A DNA stretch of 64,000 nt from Opitutus terrae PB90-1 (GTDB taxonomy: Bacteria > Verrucomicrobiota > Verrucomicrobiia > Opitutales > Opitutaceae): NCBI RefSeq assembly GCF_000019965.1, contig NC_010571.1, positions 2,117,001-2,181,000 on the forward strand. The letters run 5' to 3'. Made by a program: the position numbers and the translations under genes. Below the pieces are notes generated by a model that made no database searches, was not told the DNA's origin, and saw nothing but the letters and a program-made list of their open reading frames with translations. Below are positions 1 through 9,005 of this stretch, piece after piece (position 1 is the first letter of the stretch; each line of letters opens with the position of its first letter).

Positions 1-2229
1 ATAGCCCGCGGTGCCGCCTGCGCCGATCCGGAGCGTGCCGCCGGAGATCGTGGTGGCGCCGCTGGCATTGTTGTTGGTCGCGAGCGTGAGCGTGCCGGTG
101 CCGGATTTCGTGAACGTGCCTGAGCCGCTAATGGCGGAGGTGAGCATGACGCTGTCGCTGCGATTGAACACGAGGGCGCCGTTGTTCGTGATCGCGTGGG
201 CGACGGAACTCCCAGTCTGGGCTTCGAAGGTGCCGGCGGAGATCGTGAGATTGCCCGTGCCGGAAAGACTACCGGTGAACTGGAGCGTGCCGGCGCCGGA
301 TTTGGTGACGGTGCCGGCGTTCGCGAGGGTGTTGGCGAAGGCGAAGTCGTCGCTGCGGTTGAAGGCGAGGGTGGCGCCGGCGCCGACGGTGACGGTGCCG
401 GACCAGGAGCCGGTGGTGCCGCCGTCGCCGATGGCGAGCGTCCCCTGGTTGACGGTGGACGTGGAGCCGTAGGAGTTCGAGCCGGTGAGCGTGAGCGTCC
501 CGGCGCCGAATTTGACGAGCGAGTTGGCGTTGAGCGCGCTGGCGAGCGTCACGGCCTGGCCGTTGGTATCGAGGCGGTAGGAGCCGCTGCTGGCGAAGCG
601 GGCGGAGTAGTCGGTGGTGTTCGCGCTGGTGAAGCGCAGCACGCCGCCGGAGAAGGTGAGCGTGCCGGCGGAGCCGAGGGCGTCGGCATGGCCGAGCTCG
701 AGCGCGCCGGCGGCGAGGATGGTGCCGCCGGTGTAGGAGTTGGCGCCGCCGAGCGACAGGTTGCCCGAGCCGGCTTTCGTCACGGAGCCGGAGCCGCTGA
801 TGACCTGGTTGAAGCTGGTGACGTTGGTGCGGTTGAAGACGAGGGCGGCGTCATTGACGATCGCGCCACCGACCGAGCCGCTGCTCGCGCTGCCATCGCC
901 GAGCTGGAGCGTGCCGGCGGAAATCGTGGTGGTGCCGGTCGCGGTGTTGTTCGCGGTGAGGATCGTGGTGCCGGTGCCGGCCTGGACGATTGCGCCGGTG
1001 CCGGAGATCGTGCCGCCGTAGTTGTAGGTGTCGGTGCGGGCGAAGCGCAGGGTGGCGTTGTTGGTGGTGTTGCCGGCGCCGAGGGAGCCGGTGGTGCCGT
1101 CGTTGCCGACCTGCAACGTGCCGGCGGAAATGGTGGTGGTGCCGGTCGCGGTGTTGTTCGCGGTGAGGATCGTGGTGCCGGTGCCGGTTTGGCTGAAGCC
1201 GCCGGAGCCGCTGAGGGCACTGGCGAGGACGAGGGTGTCGCTGCGATTGACGGCGAGCGTGGTGCCGCTGGCGAGCGTGGCGGCGCCCGAGCCGAGCGCA
1301 CCGGATGTGCCGCCGGCACCGAGTTGGAGGGTGCCCTCGGACAGCGTGATGGCGCCGGTGTTGGTGCTGTCGCCGGTGAGCGTGAGCGTGCCGGCGCCGA
1401 GCTTCGTGAGCGTGCCGCTGCCAGTGATCGGGCCGCCGTAGGTGCTGGCGTCGCTGCGATTGAAGAGGAGGCCGGTGGACGCGGCGAGATCGACGGGCGC
1501 GGAGCCGAGCGAGCCGGAGGTGCCGCCGTTGCCTACCTGAAGATTGCCGGCGGAGACGGTGAACGTGCCGGTGGCGGTGCTGTCGCCGGTGAACGTGAGC
1601 GTGCCGGCGCCGAGTTTGGTGGTGGTCCCGGCGCCCGTGATGGACCCGGTGAAAGTGGTGTCGTTGCTGCGATTGAAGATCAGCGCGCTGTCGTTGACGA
1701 TCGTCCCGTAGAGCCCGCCGGAGGTGCCGCCGTTGCCGATTTGGAGCGTGCCGTTGGTGAGGGCGAAGGTGCCCTGAAACAGATTGTCGGCCGTGAGGGT
1801 GAGGGTGGTGTTGCTGAACTTCGTGAACGTGCCCTCGCCGTGGAGCAGGTTCGCGTAGGTGAAGTCGGCGGCTAGATAGAGTTCGAAGGTGGCGCCGCTG
1901 GAAATCGTGAGACTCGAGCCTGGGATGGCGGGCGTGTTCGGGTATTGCAGGGTCAGCGTGCCCGCGGAGACCGCGGTGCTGCCGGTGTAGGTGAGTGGGC
2001 CGCCGAGAATCAGCTGGCCGAGGCCCCACTTGACGAAACTGCCTTCACCCGAGATCGAGCCATCGTTGTTGGCGCTGCCGGAGGCGACGCGGAAGTAGAG
2101 CGTATCGCCGGCGGTGATGGTCACGCTCTGTGCGACGTCATCGCCGTTGAAGAGCTCGACGTCGGTGGCGAGGCAGGCGGGGGCGAGGACGAGGAAGACG
2201 GCGAGGGGAAGGGAAGGGAAGCGTGGCAT
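1..2229 (-). CDS. Autotransporter-associated beta-strand repeat protein, C-terminus outside window
   Basis: The reading frame stays open from an ATG at 2229 to the window edge (743 codons, no stop seen). The N-terminus is a classic signal peptide: MPRFPSLPLAVFLVLAPACL, then ATDVELF. The rest is a Gly/Thr/Ser-rich succession of units containing variants of GAGTLTFTGDSTATGTFTVSAG and LQVGNGGTSGSLG, the pattern of autotransporter-associated (PATRR-type) beta-strand repeats that form a long beta-helix. At DNA level the units are close: the 70 bases from 911 and from 1118 differ at one position, an offset of 207 bp (69 codons). The product is therefore probably a secreted or surface beta-helical passenger. 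Whether a C-terminal translocator or PEP-CTERM-like anchor follows cannot be seen. The ligand or function is unknown. Confidence 0.88.
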   Translation of the reverse strand, partial: MPRFPSLPLAVFLVLAPACLATDVELFNGDDVAQSVTITAGDTLYFRVASGSANNDGSISGEGSFVKWGLGQLILGGPLTYTGSTAVSAGTLTLQYPNTPAIPGSSLTISSGATFELYLAADFTYANLLHGEGTFTKFSNTTLTLTADNLFQGTFALTNGTLQIGNGGTSGGLYGTIVNDSALIFNRSNDTTFTGSITGAGTTTKLGAGTLTFTGDSTATGTFTVSAGNLQVGNGGTSGSLGSAPVDLAASTGLLFNRSDASTYGGPITGSGTLTKLGAGTLTLTGDSTNTGAITLSEGTLQLGAGGTSGALGSGAATLASGTTLAVNRSDTLVLASALSGSGGFSQTGTGTTILTANNTATGTTTISAGTLQVGNDGTTGSLGAGNTTNNATLRFARTDTYNYGGTISGTGAIVQAGTGTTILTANNTATGTTTISAGTLQLGDGSASSGSVGGAIVNDAALVFNRTNVTSFNQVISGSGSVTKAGSGNLSLGGANSYTGGTILAAGALELGHADALGSAGTLTFSGGVLRFTSANTTDYSARFASSGSYRLDTNGQAVTLASALNANSLVKFGAGTLTLTGSNSYGSTSTVNQGTLAIGDGGTTGSWSGTVTVGAGATLAFNRSDDFAFANTLANAGTVTKSGAGTLQFTGSLSGTGNLTISAGTFEAQTGSSVAHAITNNGALVFNRSDSVMLTSAISGSGTFTKSGTGTLTLATNNNASGATTISGGTLRIGAGGTAGY
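911..1188. repeat. Near-identical 70-bp segments, 207 bp apart, in the beta-helix gene
   Basis: Bases 911-980 and 1118-1187 match with one substitution, in register with the reading frame. This is the tightest pair in a series of looser units across 1-1800. It suggests recent unit duplication or gene conversion within the passenger domain. Confidence 0.85.
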
Positions 2230-2301
2230 GACGAGCGGGGCTGGTCCGCAAGGATGCCAGAGATCCCAGCCAACGAATACCCCTCTAAACAGAGGGAGAA
2301 T

Positions 2302-3183
2302 TCAGCTGGTGCGTCCGAGCCACTGCGCCATGAGCGCAGCACGGCTTTTCACCCGGTGGCGCGTGTAGAGCGCCGTGACGTATTTGTGCAGCGTGGCCGG
2401 CCTCTGCCCGATGCGGGCGGCGATTTCCTTCTCGGAAAGCCCGGAGAGCAGTCCGTGCAGGATCTCGCGGGCGGCAGGGCTAAGCGGACGGTCACCGGTG
2501 AACAGGCCGTGGGTGAGAAAAAGTCGGCGATGCAGTTCCGGGATGCCACGTGCAGCGCCGCCGGCGAGCGCAGCCTCGCGCGCGGTGAACGGTCGCCGAC
2601 GCGGGCCCTGCCGGTCGATGAGGAGGAACGATTCGGCATCCGGCGTGGCCGGGAAGCCGATGGTCATCCGGTCCACGATGCCCTGGTCGCGGTAGTACAG
2701 TTGGTAGTGCAGCGTGCGCTTGAACGCGACGAAATCGATCCAGCCGTCGCGCAGCCGGTGCACGCGAAAGCGCCCGGCGCCGGCGAGCGAAGCGCGGCCC
2801 GGCATGCCGACGTGGGCATCGCGTCTTTCGTCGTGTGAACGGTCATGGAAGGCGGGCGTCAGTTTGCCGTTGTGATCAGGCGCGTAGTAGCCGGCGAGGA
2901 GTCGGCGGTAAGCGGCGGAGTCGGGCTGGAGCGGTCGGCGCGCGCGCAGCCGCCAGCCAGAAAAGGGATCGTCGCGGGCCGCCGGTCCATCGATCACGCG
3001 CACGGCGCCGACCCAAATGACGTTGTCGGCCGCGATCTTTCGGGCGAGCCACTCCTGCAGGTGGCGGAGTGCCGCTTCGGTCTGGTCGGCTGGAAACGCC
3101 GCCAGGCTCTGCCACAGGGCGAATGTCTCCTCGGTGACAAGAAACTCCGTTGGGGCTGGAAGCCGGTGCGCGGGGGCGCTCAT
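2302..3183 (-). CDS. LuxR-type helix-turn-helix transcriptional regulator
   Basis: A 293-residue protein if translation starts at the ATG at 3183, which has a G-rich stretch (GGGGGA) a short distance upstream; an in-frame start 60 bases further upstream is possible. The C-terminal 65 residues carry a LuxR/GerE helix-turn-helix: LSPAAREILHGLLSGLSEKEIAARIGQ followed by TLHKYVTALYTRHRVKSRAALMA. The preceding ~220 residues have no recognisable domain but include conserved-looking aromatic stretches (LHYQLYYRDQGIVDRM), so an effector-sensing domain is possible. It has no receiver domain. It lies between the beta-helix protein and the CobW gene, all on the minus strand; its target is not evident. 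Confidence 0.85.
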   Translation of the reverse strand: MSAPAHRLPAPTEFLVTEETFALWQSLAAFPADQTEAALRHLQEWLARKIAADNVIWVGAVRVIDGPAARDDPFSGWRLRARRPLQPDSAAYRRLLAGYYAPDHNGKLTPAFHDRSHDERRDAHVGMPGRASLAGAGRFRVHRLRDGWIDFVAFKRTLHYQLYYRDQGIVDRMTIGFPATPDAESFLLIDRQGPRRRPFTAREAALAGGAARGIPELHRRLFLTHGLFTGDRPLSPAAREILHGLLSGLSEKEIAARIGQRPATLHKYVTALYTRHRVKSRAALMAQWLGRTS

Positions 3184-3331
3184 GGGGGCAGCGGTCCCCC
3201 TAGGCACTGCTTTGCCCGGCGTCGAGCACCGAGCGCGGCACATGGAAACATTCCGGTGTGCCGGTCACCGCGATACACGGCGCGTCGAGACCGGGGTTAT
3301 GACACGCTCGAGTAGCCCGGCCCGGGACGAC

Positions 3332-4813
3332 CTACGCGAGGCAGCTCTTGAATGCTTCCGTGAGCGCGGCGCGATCGAGATTCTTGCCGATGAAGATGAG
3401 CTTGTTCTGGCGGGCGTCGCCATCCCACTCGCGATCAAACTTCGCGTCGAAGAGCATGTGGACGCCCTGAAACACGAGTCGCTTGTTCGCGCCCTTGACC
3501 GCGAGCACGCCTTTCATGCGGTAGATGTCGCCGCCCTTCACGCGCAGCAGCGTGCTGATCCAGTCGTTCAAGCGCTTGCCGTCGAGTTCGCCGTCGGCCG
3601 TGATGCCGACCGACGCGACGGCGTCGTTGTGCGAATGCTGCGCGTGATAATCGCGCTGCCAGACGGGCTTCGACACGTCGCCGTCCACGTGGATGTGCAA
3701 CGGGTCCTCGCCACAGCCTTCGAAGACGAGGTACTGGCCGGGCTCCTTGATCTCGAGCGGATAGTGGCCGTAGCCCTCGTCGAGCAGCAGCCGGTGCAGC
3801 GTGCCGCCCGGAGTGACGGTCTCGCCTGACTTCACCCGGTTTTCCCAATCGGAGAACACGAGTGCCGCGGCGGCGACAGCCGCATCAAGGCCGGACGATG
3901 TAGCCGGGCTCGTCGAGCCCGGGCCGGGGTCAGCGACCCCGGCTACAGGCAGAGCCGAGGCCGCGATGGGCATGATCACCACGTCCAGCTCGTTCTCGTT
4001 ACCGTGATGGTGATGATGGTGGTGTTCGTGATCGCCGTCTTCGTGGTCGTGACCGTGCTCATGGTCATGCTCCTCGCCGTGCTCGTGGTCGTGGTCATGA
4101 TCGCAATGGCCGATGACGAGCTCGTGCTTGCCCGCCGGCAGCTGGTAGGCGCCGGCCCATTCGAACGGATATTCCGGTTCGAGGAACTGCGGATCGAGCT
4201 CGGTGGCGCGCTCCAGATTGAAACCGCCGACATTGAGCACGCGCGTCAACGGCAGGTCGCAGTTCTGCGTGCGATGGATCTTCGCGACGGCGTTGATCCG
4301 GTGGATGCGTTTCTCGAGCGCATCGAGCTCGGCCGGCATCACAAGGTCGGTTTTGTTGAGCAGAATCACATCGGCGAACGCCACCTGCTTCTTCGCTTCG
4401 TCCTCCGTATCGAGGTGCTGGACGACGTGCTTCGCGTCGACGACGGTGACGATCGCATCGAGCCGGAAAGCCTGGCGCATTTCGTCGTCGGTGAAAAACG
4501 TCTGTGCGACCGGCGCGGGGTTCGCCATGCCGGTGGTCTCGATGAGAATGCCGTCGAGCTGGTCCTTGCGCTTCATCAGCCGGCCGAGGATGCGAATGAG
4601 GTCGCCGCGGACGGTGCAGCACAGGCAGCCGTTGTTCATCTCGAAGAGCTCCTCGTCGCTTTCGATCACCAGCTCGTTGTCCACGCCCACTTCGCCGAAT
4701 TCGTTTTCGATCACGGCGATCTTTTTGCCGTGCTGTTCGGTAAGGATGCGATTGAGGAGGGTGGTCTTGCCGGCGCCCAGGAAGCCGGTGAGGACGGTGA
4801 CGGGAATGCTCAT
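3332..4813 (-). CDS. CobW/G3E-family GTPase with a His-rich metal-binding loop
   Basis: 493 residues from [21 protein letters not shown], which contains the P-loop GxxGxGKTT. It also has the family's CLCC metal motif ([13 protein letters not shown]), the switch residues around [11 protein letters not shown], and the NKTD guanine-specificity motif. The C-terminus is a CobW_C domain ([23 protein letters not shown]). G3E GTPases deliver metals to enzymes. A stretch at about residues 252-285 is almost entirely His, Asp and Glu, typical of zinc- or nickel-handling members. Two features are odd. A palindromic element reading [16 protein letters not shown] is inserted right after this stretch (about residues 290-305). 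A heptamer tract lies in the 5' leader. The upstream extension of the frame (77 codons) runs through repeats and is not believed. The metal is uncertain, with zinc most likely. Confidence 0.93.
   Translation of the reverse strand: MSIPVTVLTGFLGAGKTTLLNRILTEQHGKKIAVIENEFGEVGVDNELVIESDEELFEMNNGCLCCTVRGDLIRILGRLMKRKDQLDGILIETTGMANPAPVAQTFFTDDEMRQAFRLDAIVTVVDAKHVVQHLDTEDEAKKQVAFADVILLNKTDLVMPAELDALEKRIHRINAVAKIHRTQNCDLPLTRVLNVGGFNLERATELDPQFLEPEYPFEWAGAYQLPAGKHELVIGHCDHDHDHEHGEEHDHEHGHDHEDGDHEHHHHHHHGNENELDVVIMPIAASALPVAGVADPGPGSTSPATSSGLDAAVAAAALVFSDWENRVKSGETVTPGGTLHRLLLDEGYGHYPLEIKEPGQYLVFEGCGEDPLHIHVDGDVSKPVWQRDYHAQHSHNDAVASVGITADGELDGKRLNDWISTLLRVKGGDIYRMKGVLAVKGANKRLVFQGVHMLFDAKFDREWDGDARQNKLIFIGKNLDRAALTEAFKSCLA
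3900..3946 (-). repeat. Palindromic element, family B, inside the CobW gene
   Basis: Two adjacent hairpins, CCGGGCTCGTCGAGCCCGG and CCGGGGTCAGCGACCCCGG, are bounded by GTAGCC/GGCTAC. On the coding strand it reads [16 protein letters not shown] without breaking the frame. Closely related copies are at 21435-21484 and 22083-22132 in a different gene. Confidence 0.85.
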
Positions 4814-4831
4814 GTCGAAAGTCGGGGATCG

Positions 4832-4870
4832 GGAGTTCGGAGATCGGAGTTCGGAGTTCGGAGTTCGGAG
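4832..4870. repeat. Heptamer tract GGAGTTC upstream of the CobW gene
   Basis: Five consecutive 7-bp units (GGAGTTC, GGAGATC, then GGAGTTC three times), followed by GGAG, lie 19-57 bases 5' of the CobW start codon. The period is exactly seven. Similar degenerate tracts occur at 20213-20247, 21284-21318, 26732-26814 and 34979-35027. Confidence 0.85.
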
Positions 4871-4947
4871 TAGGGGTGCGGGAGCGAGGAAGAAGCGTGA
4901 GGGGCGGGGGAGGGAAACGCAAACGCCCGCGCTGCGCCGGCGGTTTG

Positions 4948-5072
4948 CGCTAGCCCTCCGGGCCGACTCTGTCGGGGCTGAATTGCCGCCCCGACAAGTC
5001 GGGGCTCCGCCGCAGGCGGACGGAAATTTCGGGCTTAGAGTCACTCCTGTTCATGAAATTTCCGGGCTAGCG
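4948..5072. repeat. About 125-bp dispersed element with terminal inverted repeats (copy 1)
   Basis: It begins GCTAGCCCTCCGGG and ends TCCGGGCTAGC, so its ends are inverted repeats. The interior holds further hairpins (for example CCCCGAC AAGTCGGGG). Its reverse complement matches most of 63354-63463, including the word TTTCATGAACAGGAGTGA and the words TTTCCGTCCGCC and TGCGGCGGAGC. It fills most of the gap between the CobW and CNNM genes, and the CNNM stop codon (5067-5069) lies in its terminal repeat. Confidence 0.82.
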
Positions 5073-6389
5073 CTCGGGCGTCGGCTCGAGCCGCTCGATC
5101 TTCACGCGTCGCGGCTTTTCGGCGCTGACTTCGAGCGCGGTCAACCGGTAGTCGCCCGCGATGATGTTTTCGTCGCGTCGCGGCGGTCGGCGGAGATTCT
5201 GGAGAAACCACACCGCGACGGTCTCACGCGGCTGCCACTCCAGCGGCCAGCCGGTTTCGGCCTGAAGCTCGCGGAGCGTGAGCGTGCCGCTGACCACGAT
5301 CGAGCGTTCGGTGCGTTCGTAAATGGGACCCGTGCCGAGGTCGAACTCGTCGCGGATGTCGCCGACGATTTCCTCGATGACGTCCTCGAACGTGACGATG
5401 CCCACGAGTTTCTTTTCGGCGTCGACGACGATCGCGAGGTGCGTACGTGCGTGGCGAAACCGTTCGAGCATGATCGACAGCGGCGTGCGGGGCTCGAAGC
5501 TCAGCACGTCGCGCAACAGCGGTTCGAACGACGCCTCGGGTCCGAGCGCCTGGATCTGCCAAAGCCATTCACGGACGAGGAGGATGCCCTTCACGTTGTC
5601 CAACGTGCCCTCACACACCGGGAACCGGCTGTAGCCCGTCGTTTGGGCGGTGCGCAGATTTTCACTCAGCGGCCGGTCGAGCCAGAGCGTGGTAACCTGC
5701 TCGCGCGGCAGCATGATCTGCTGCGCGAAGGTCGCGCGCACGCGGAGCGACTGAACCATCAGCTTGTTCACGAGCGCATCGCCGGGATGCGTGTGCCGGG
5801 CATGGCTGAAAACGTACTCGAGCTCCTCCGCGCTGAAGGCGTGCTCGCCCTCCGTCGCCGGCCCGAGCCCGGCCCAGCGAAGGAACCGGTTGGCCAGCCC
5901 GTTCAGCAGCCAGATGAACGGGAAGAACACGTAATAGAACACCATCAGCGGCGCCGAAATCCACAGGGAGACTTCCTTCGCGCGCTGGATCGCGAGCGAC
6001 TTCGGCGCGAGCTCGCCAAAGATGATGTGCATGAAAGTGATGATCGTGAACGCCACGGCGAACGAGATCGAGTGGACGGCGGTTGCGTCCGTGACCCCGA
6101 ACTCCGCCAGCACCGGCACGAGCCGCTTGGCGAGGAACGGCTCGCCGACCCAGCCCAACCCGAGGCTGGCGAGCGTGATGCCCAGCTGCGTCGCTGAGAG
6201 CGCCGCGTCGAGGTGCCGGGTGGCGCGCAGCGCGAATTTCACGCGCCAACCGCCGGTTTTTTCAAGCGGTCGAAGCTGGCTGGTGCGCACTTTGACCAGC
6301 GCGAACTCCGCGGCGACGAAGAAGCCATTCGCGGCGACCAACAGGATGATGACGAGCGTCTCCAGTGCGATGCCGAGAAAAGTCCCCAT
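5067..6389 (-). CDS. CNNM/CorC (HlyC/CorC)-type membrane protein with CBS pair
   Basis: 440 residues. The first ~200 form a DUF21/CNNM transmembrane domain that begins with MGTFLGIALETLVIILLVAANGFFVAAEF. It includes the GLGWVGEP segment typical of the family. The middle has a tandem CBS region (ending with LVGIVTFEDVIEEIVGDIRDEFD), and the last ~80 residues match the CorC_HlyC domain (SGTLTLRELQAETGW). Members are membrane proteins linked to magnesium or cobalt efflux and ion homeostasis; the haemolysin label is historical. The stop codon is provided at the border of the repeat at 4948-5072. It is minus-strand, like the neighbouring CobW gene, but the repeat between them argues against tight co-transcription. 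Confidence 0.93.
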   Translation of the reverse strand: MGTFLGIALETLVIILLVAANGFFVAAEFALVKVRTSQLRPLEKTGGWRVKFALRATRHLDAALSATQLGITLASLGLGWVGEPFLAKRLVPVLAEFGVTDATAVHSISFAVAFTIITFMHIIFGELAPKSLAIQRAKEVSLWISAPLMVFYYVFFPFIWLLNGLANRFLRWAGLGPATEGEHAFSAEELEYVFSHARHTHPGDALVNKLMVQSLRVRATFAQQIMLPREQVTTLWLDRPLSENLRTAQTTGYSRFPVCEGTLDNVKGILLVREWLWQIQALGPEASFEPLLRDVLSFEPRTPLSIMLERFRHARTHLAIVVDAEKKLVGIVTFEDVIEEIVGDIRDEFDLGTGPIYERTERSIVVSGTLTLRELQAETGWPLEWQPRETVAVWFLQNLRRPPRRDENIIAGDYRLTALEVSAEKPRRVKIERLEPTPER

Positions 6390-6470
6390 GGTTGGCGATC
6401 AGGATGGGTGGAATCGCCGCAGATGCGAGTGCGAGATTTTTTAGAAAGGGGGCGGAGGGGCGCGCGCACC

Positions 6471-6555
6471 GTGGCACGGGCATCTTGCCCGTGTCGTCCG
6501 CTGAGCGTGGCCAGTTGGCGCGGAGCGCCGTCCACGGGCTGGAGGCCCGTGCCAC
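6471..6555. repeat. 85-bp element with 11-bp terminal inverted repeats
   Basis: It starts GTGGCACGGGC and ends GCCCGTGCCAC. Inner hairpins CGGGCATCTTGCCCG and CGGGCTGGAGGCCCG lie just inside each end. It is intergenic, between the diverging CNNM and HtrA genes. It has no coding capacity and is probably a REP- or MITE-like sequence. Confidence 0.8.
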
Positions 6556-6648
6556 CTCAGGCCGTATCTTTCAAAACTGTAAGGATCGAGCAAGCCGCCG
6601 GAAGGCTGGCTGTGGCATCTTCGGCCTCGTTCCACGACTCTTTCCGCC

Positions 6649-8190
6649 ATGAATACTCGAATTCCCTCTTCTCGCGCGGTGCTCTTCGCGCTCGGACTGC
6701 TCGCCGCCGGCGGGCTCGGCTGGACCGCTTCGAATGCCGCCAATCCGTCCGTCTCCGTCAAGGTCGACGAACGTCCCATCAGCGCCAGCGTCAACTCGCC
6801 GCTCGGCGCCAGTTACGCCCCGATCGTCAAACGCGTCGCCCCCAGCGTCGTGAAAGTGCTGGTGACCGAGCGCGCCAAGGCGATCCCCGCCCAGGAGCTG
6901 CCGCCGTTCTTCAACCATCCCGGCTTCCGGGAATTCTTCGGTGACCAGTTCGGTCACAACTTTGGTGGCCGTCGCGGCACGCTCCGCCAGCCGCCGCAGG
7001 AAGGCCTCGGCTCGGGCGTGATCGTCAGCCCCGACGGCTACATCCTGACCAACAGCCACGTCGTGAAAGGCGCCGACACGATCAAGGTGACGTTCGGCGA
7101 CGGCCGCGAGTTGACCGCGAAGGTCGTCGGCACGGACCCGCAAACCGACCTCGCCGTGATCAAGGTCGAAGCAAAGGACCTGCCGGCGATCACGTTTGCC
7201 GACAGCGACAGCGTCGAGGTCGGCGACCGCGTGCTGGCGGTCGGCAATCCCTTTGGCATTGGGCAGACCGTCACCAGCGGCATGGTCAGCGGACTCGGCC
7301 GCGCGATGTTCGGCCTCGATTATGAAGATTTCATCCAGACCGATGCCGCGATCAATCCGGGCAATTCCGGCGGCGCGCTGGTCGACGCGGAGGGCCGACT
7401 GATCGGCGTCAACACCGCGATCCTGAGCCGGTCCGGCGGGTTTCAGGGCATCGGCTTCGCGATCCCGTCGAATCTCGCGCGCAACGTCATGGAACAGCTG
7501 GCGTCGACCGGCAAGGTCGTGCGCGGCTATCTCGGGGTGACGATCCAGGACATCACCGCCGAACTCGCGGAGCATTTCGACCTGCCGAATCGCGCGGGCG
7601 CGCTCGTCGCGGAGGTGCAGCCGGATAGTCCCGCCGCGAAGGCCGGACTCAAGGGCGGCGACGTCGTCACCAAGATCGACGGCAAGGCGATCAAGGATGC
7701 GCGCAACCTGAAGCTGATCGTCGGCTCGCTAAAGCCGGGCGAAAAAGTCACGGCCGAGGTGTTGCGCGATGGGAAGACGCAGACGATGGAGCTGAGCGTG
7801 ACCGCGCGGCCGAACGAGCGCTCGTTGTCGCGCTCGGGTGGCGGCTCCGGCGATGACGATGATCTTTCCGGTTCCGCCGAGGACACCGGTACGCTGAACG
7901 GCGTCGGCGTGGGCGATCTCGACGCGGATGCGCGGCGCGAGTTCGACATCCCGGCCAACGTGCGTGGTGCGCTGATCACGAGCGTCGAGCCCGATTCGGC
8001 CGCGGCCGAGGCCGGACTGCAGGCGGGCAACGTCATTCTCGAGATCAATCGCAAGCCGGTGAAGAACGCCGAGGACGCCGTGAAGCTGACGGAGAAGACC
8101 GAGTCGAAGAAGACACTGGTGCGGCTCTGGACGCCGAACGGCATCCGTTACGTGGTCGTCGACGAAACGGACGAAAAGTCCGGCTCGTAA
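6649..8190 (+). CDS. HtrA/DegP-type periplasmic serine protease
   Basis: 513 residues with an N-terminal signal segment (SRAVLFALGLLAAGGLGWTASNAA), a trypsin-like domain and two PDZ domains. The catalytic triad is visible: His137 in TNSHVV, Asp167 in QTDLAVIK and Ser240 in GNSGGAL. PDZ1 starts around residue 290 (GYLGVTIQDITAELAEHF) and PDZ2 around residue 420 (NGVGVGDLDADARREFDI), separated by an acidic linker (SGDDDDLSGSAEDTG). The family degrades or refolds misfolded envelope proteins. It is followed by a terminator and then an OmpR/kinase pair, so an envelope-stress grouping is plausible but inferred. Confidence 0.96.
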   Translation: MNTRIPSSRAVLFALGLLAAGGLGWTASNAANPSVSVKVDERPISASVNSPLGASYAPIVKRVAPSVVKVLVTERAKAIPAQELPPFFNHPGFREFFGDQFGHNFGGRRGTLRQPPQEGLGSGVIVSPDGYILTNSHVVKGADTIKVTFGDGRELTAKVVGTDPQTDLAVIKVEAKDLPAITFADSDSVEVGDRVLAVGNPFGIGQTVTSGMVSGLGRAMFGLDYEDFIQTDAAINPGNSGGALVDAEGRLIGVNTAILSRSGGFQGIGFAIPSNLARNVMEQLASTGKVVRGYLGVTIQDITAELAEHFDLPNRAGALVAEVQPDSPAAKAGLKGGDVVTKIDGKAIKDARNLKLIVGSLKPGEKVTAEVLRDGKTQTMELSVTARPNERSLSRSGGGSGDDDDLSGSAEDTGTLNGVGVGDLDADARREFDIPANVRGALITSVEPDSAAAEAGLQAGNVILEINRKPVKNAEDAVKLTEKTESKKTLVRLWTPNGIRYVVVDETDEKSGS

Positions 8191-8242
8191 TCGAACCTCT
8201 CTGATTTGTGTGGTGTAGTGTTCATAGTTGAAGTCGCAAACA

Positions 8243-8274
8243 GAGCTCCGGGCGGCAACGCCCGGAGCTCTTTA
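8243..8274 (+). terminator. Intrinsic terminator after the HtrA gene
   Basis: Perfect 12-bp stem GAGCTCCGGGCG / CGCCCGGAGCTC with a GCAA loop, followed by TTTAAT. It lies 53 bases after the stop and separates the protease from the response regulator. Confidence 0.85.
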
Positions 8275-8318
8275 ATGTCCGCGCGTAAAAGCTTCGCCTT
8301 TCTTCCTGCTCGCACACA

Positions 8319-9005
8319 ATGGCCGTGAACACCATGCGCGTGCTCGTCGTCGAAGATGACGCCAAGATTTCCTCCTTCGTGGTCAAGGGCCTGAAGCAGG
8401 AAGGTTATGCCGTGGACCACGCGCCCGACGGCGACACCGGACTCGCGCTCGCGACCTCGACGGCCTACGACGCGGCGGTCGTCGACATCATGCTGCCGGA
8501 GCTGGATGGGCTCAGCCTGGTGCGGCGACTCCGCGCCGAGCGCAGCGCAATGCCGGTCCTGTTTTTGAGCGCCCGTGCCAGCGTCGAAGATCGCGTGAAG
8601 GGATTGCAGGCCGGCGGCGACGATTATCTGACCAAGCCTTTCGCGTTTGCCGAGCTCTCGGCCCGGCTGCAGGCGCTGATCCGACGCGCCTCACGCTCGC
8701 CCGAGGCGACGCGGCTGAGTGCAGGCGATGTCACGCTCGATCTGGTTTCGCGCACGGTCACCGTCGGCGGCCAGCCGGTGGAACTGCAGCCGCGGGAATT
8801 CTCGTTGTTGGAATACCTGCTGCGACACGCCGGCCGGCCCGTGACGAAAGTCATGATTCTCGAGCACGTCTGGGACTACAGCTTTGATCCGCAGACCAAT
8901 GTGGTCGACGTGTTGATGTCGCGGCTGCGAAGCAAAATTGATCCGGACAAGACGCGGATCGAAACGCTGCGAGGAGTGGGTTATGTCTTCAAAGCCGGCC
9001 GTTGA
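8319..9005 (+). CDS. OmpR-family response regulator
   Basis: 228 residues: a receiver domain (acidic pocket VEDDAK near residue 12, phospho-acceptor Asp56 in AAVVDIMLPELDG, Lys in DDYLTKPF) and a C-terminal winged helix (LQPREFSLLEYLLRHAGRPVTK, ending RGVGYVFKAGR). A second start at codon 6 (MRVLVVEDD) is equally believable. The gene overlaps the kinase by 23 bases, indicating translational coupling. The sequence resembles heavy-metal-responsive CusR-type regulators, and a copper ATPase follows the kinase on the other strand; metal sensing is an inference. Confidence 0.95.
   Translation: MAVNTMRVLVVEDDAKISSFVVKGLKQEGYAVDHAPDGDTGLALATSTAYDAAVVDIMLPELDGLSLVRRLRAERSAMPVLFLSARASVEDRVKGLQAGGDDYLTKPFAFAELSARLQALIRRASRSPEATRLSAGDVTLDLVSRTVTVGGQPVELQPREFSLLEYLLRHAGRPVTKVMILEHVWDYSFDPQTNVVDVLMSRLRSKIDPDKTRIETLRGVGYVFKAGR

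Noticed and set aside
196-1875. Long plus-strand open frame rich in Gly, Ala, Glu and Arg
   Set aside because: It is the complement of the beta-helix gene; the composition is a by-product of GC-rich repeats, and the minus-strand frame has a signal peptide and family repeats.
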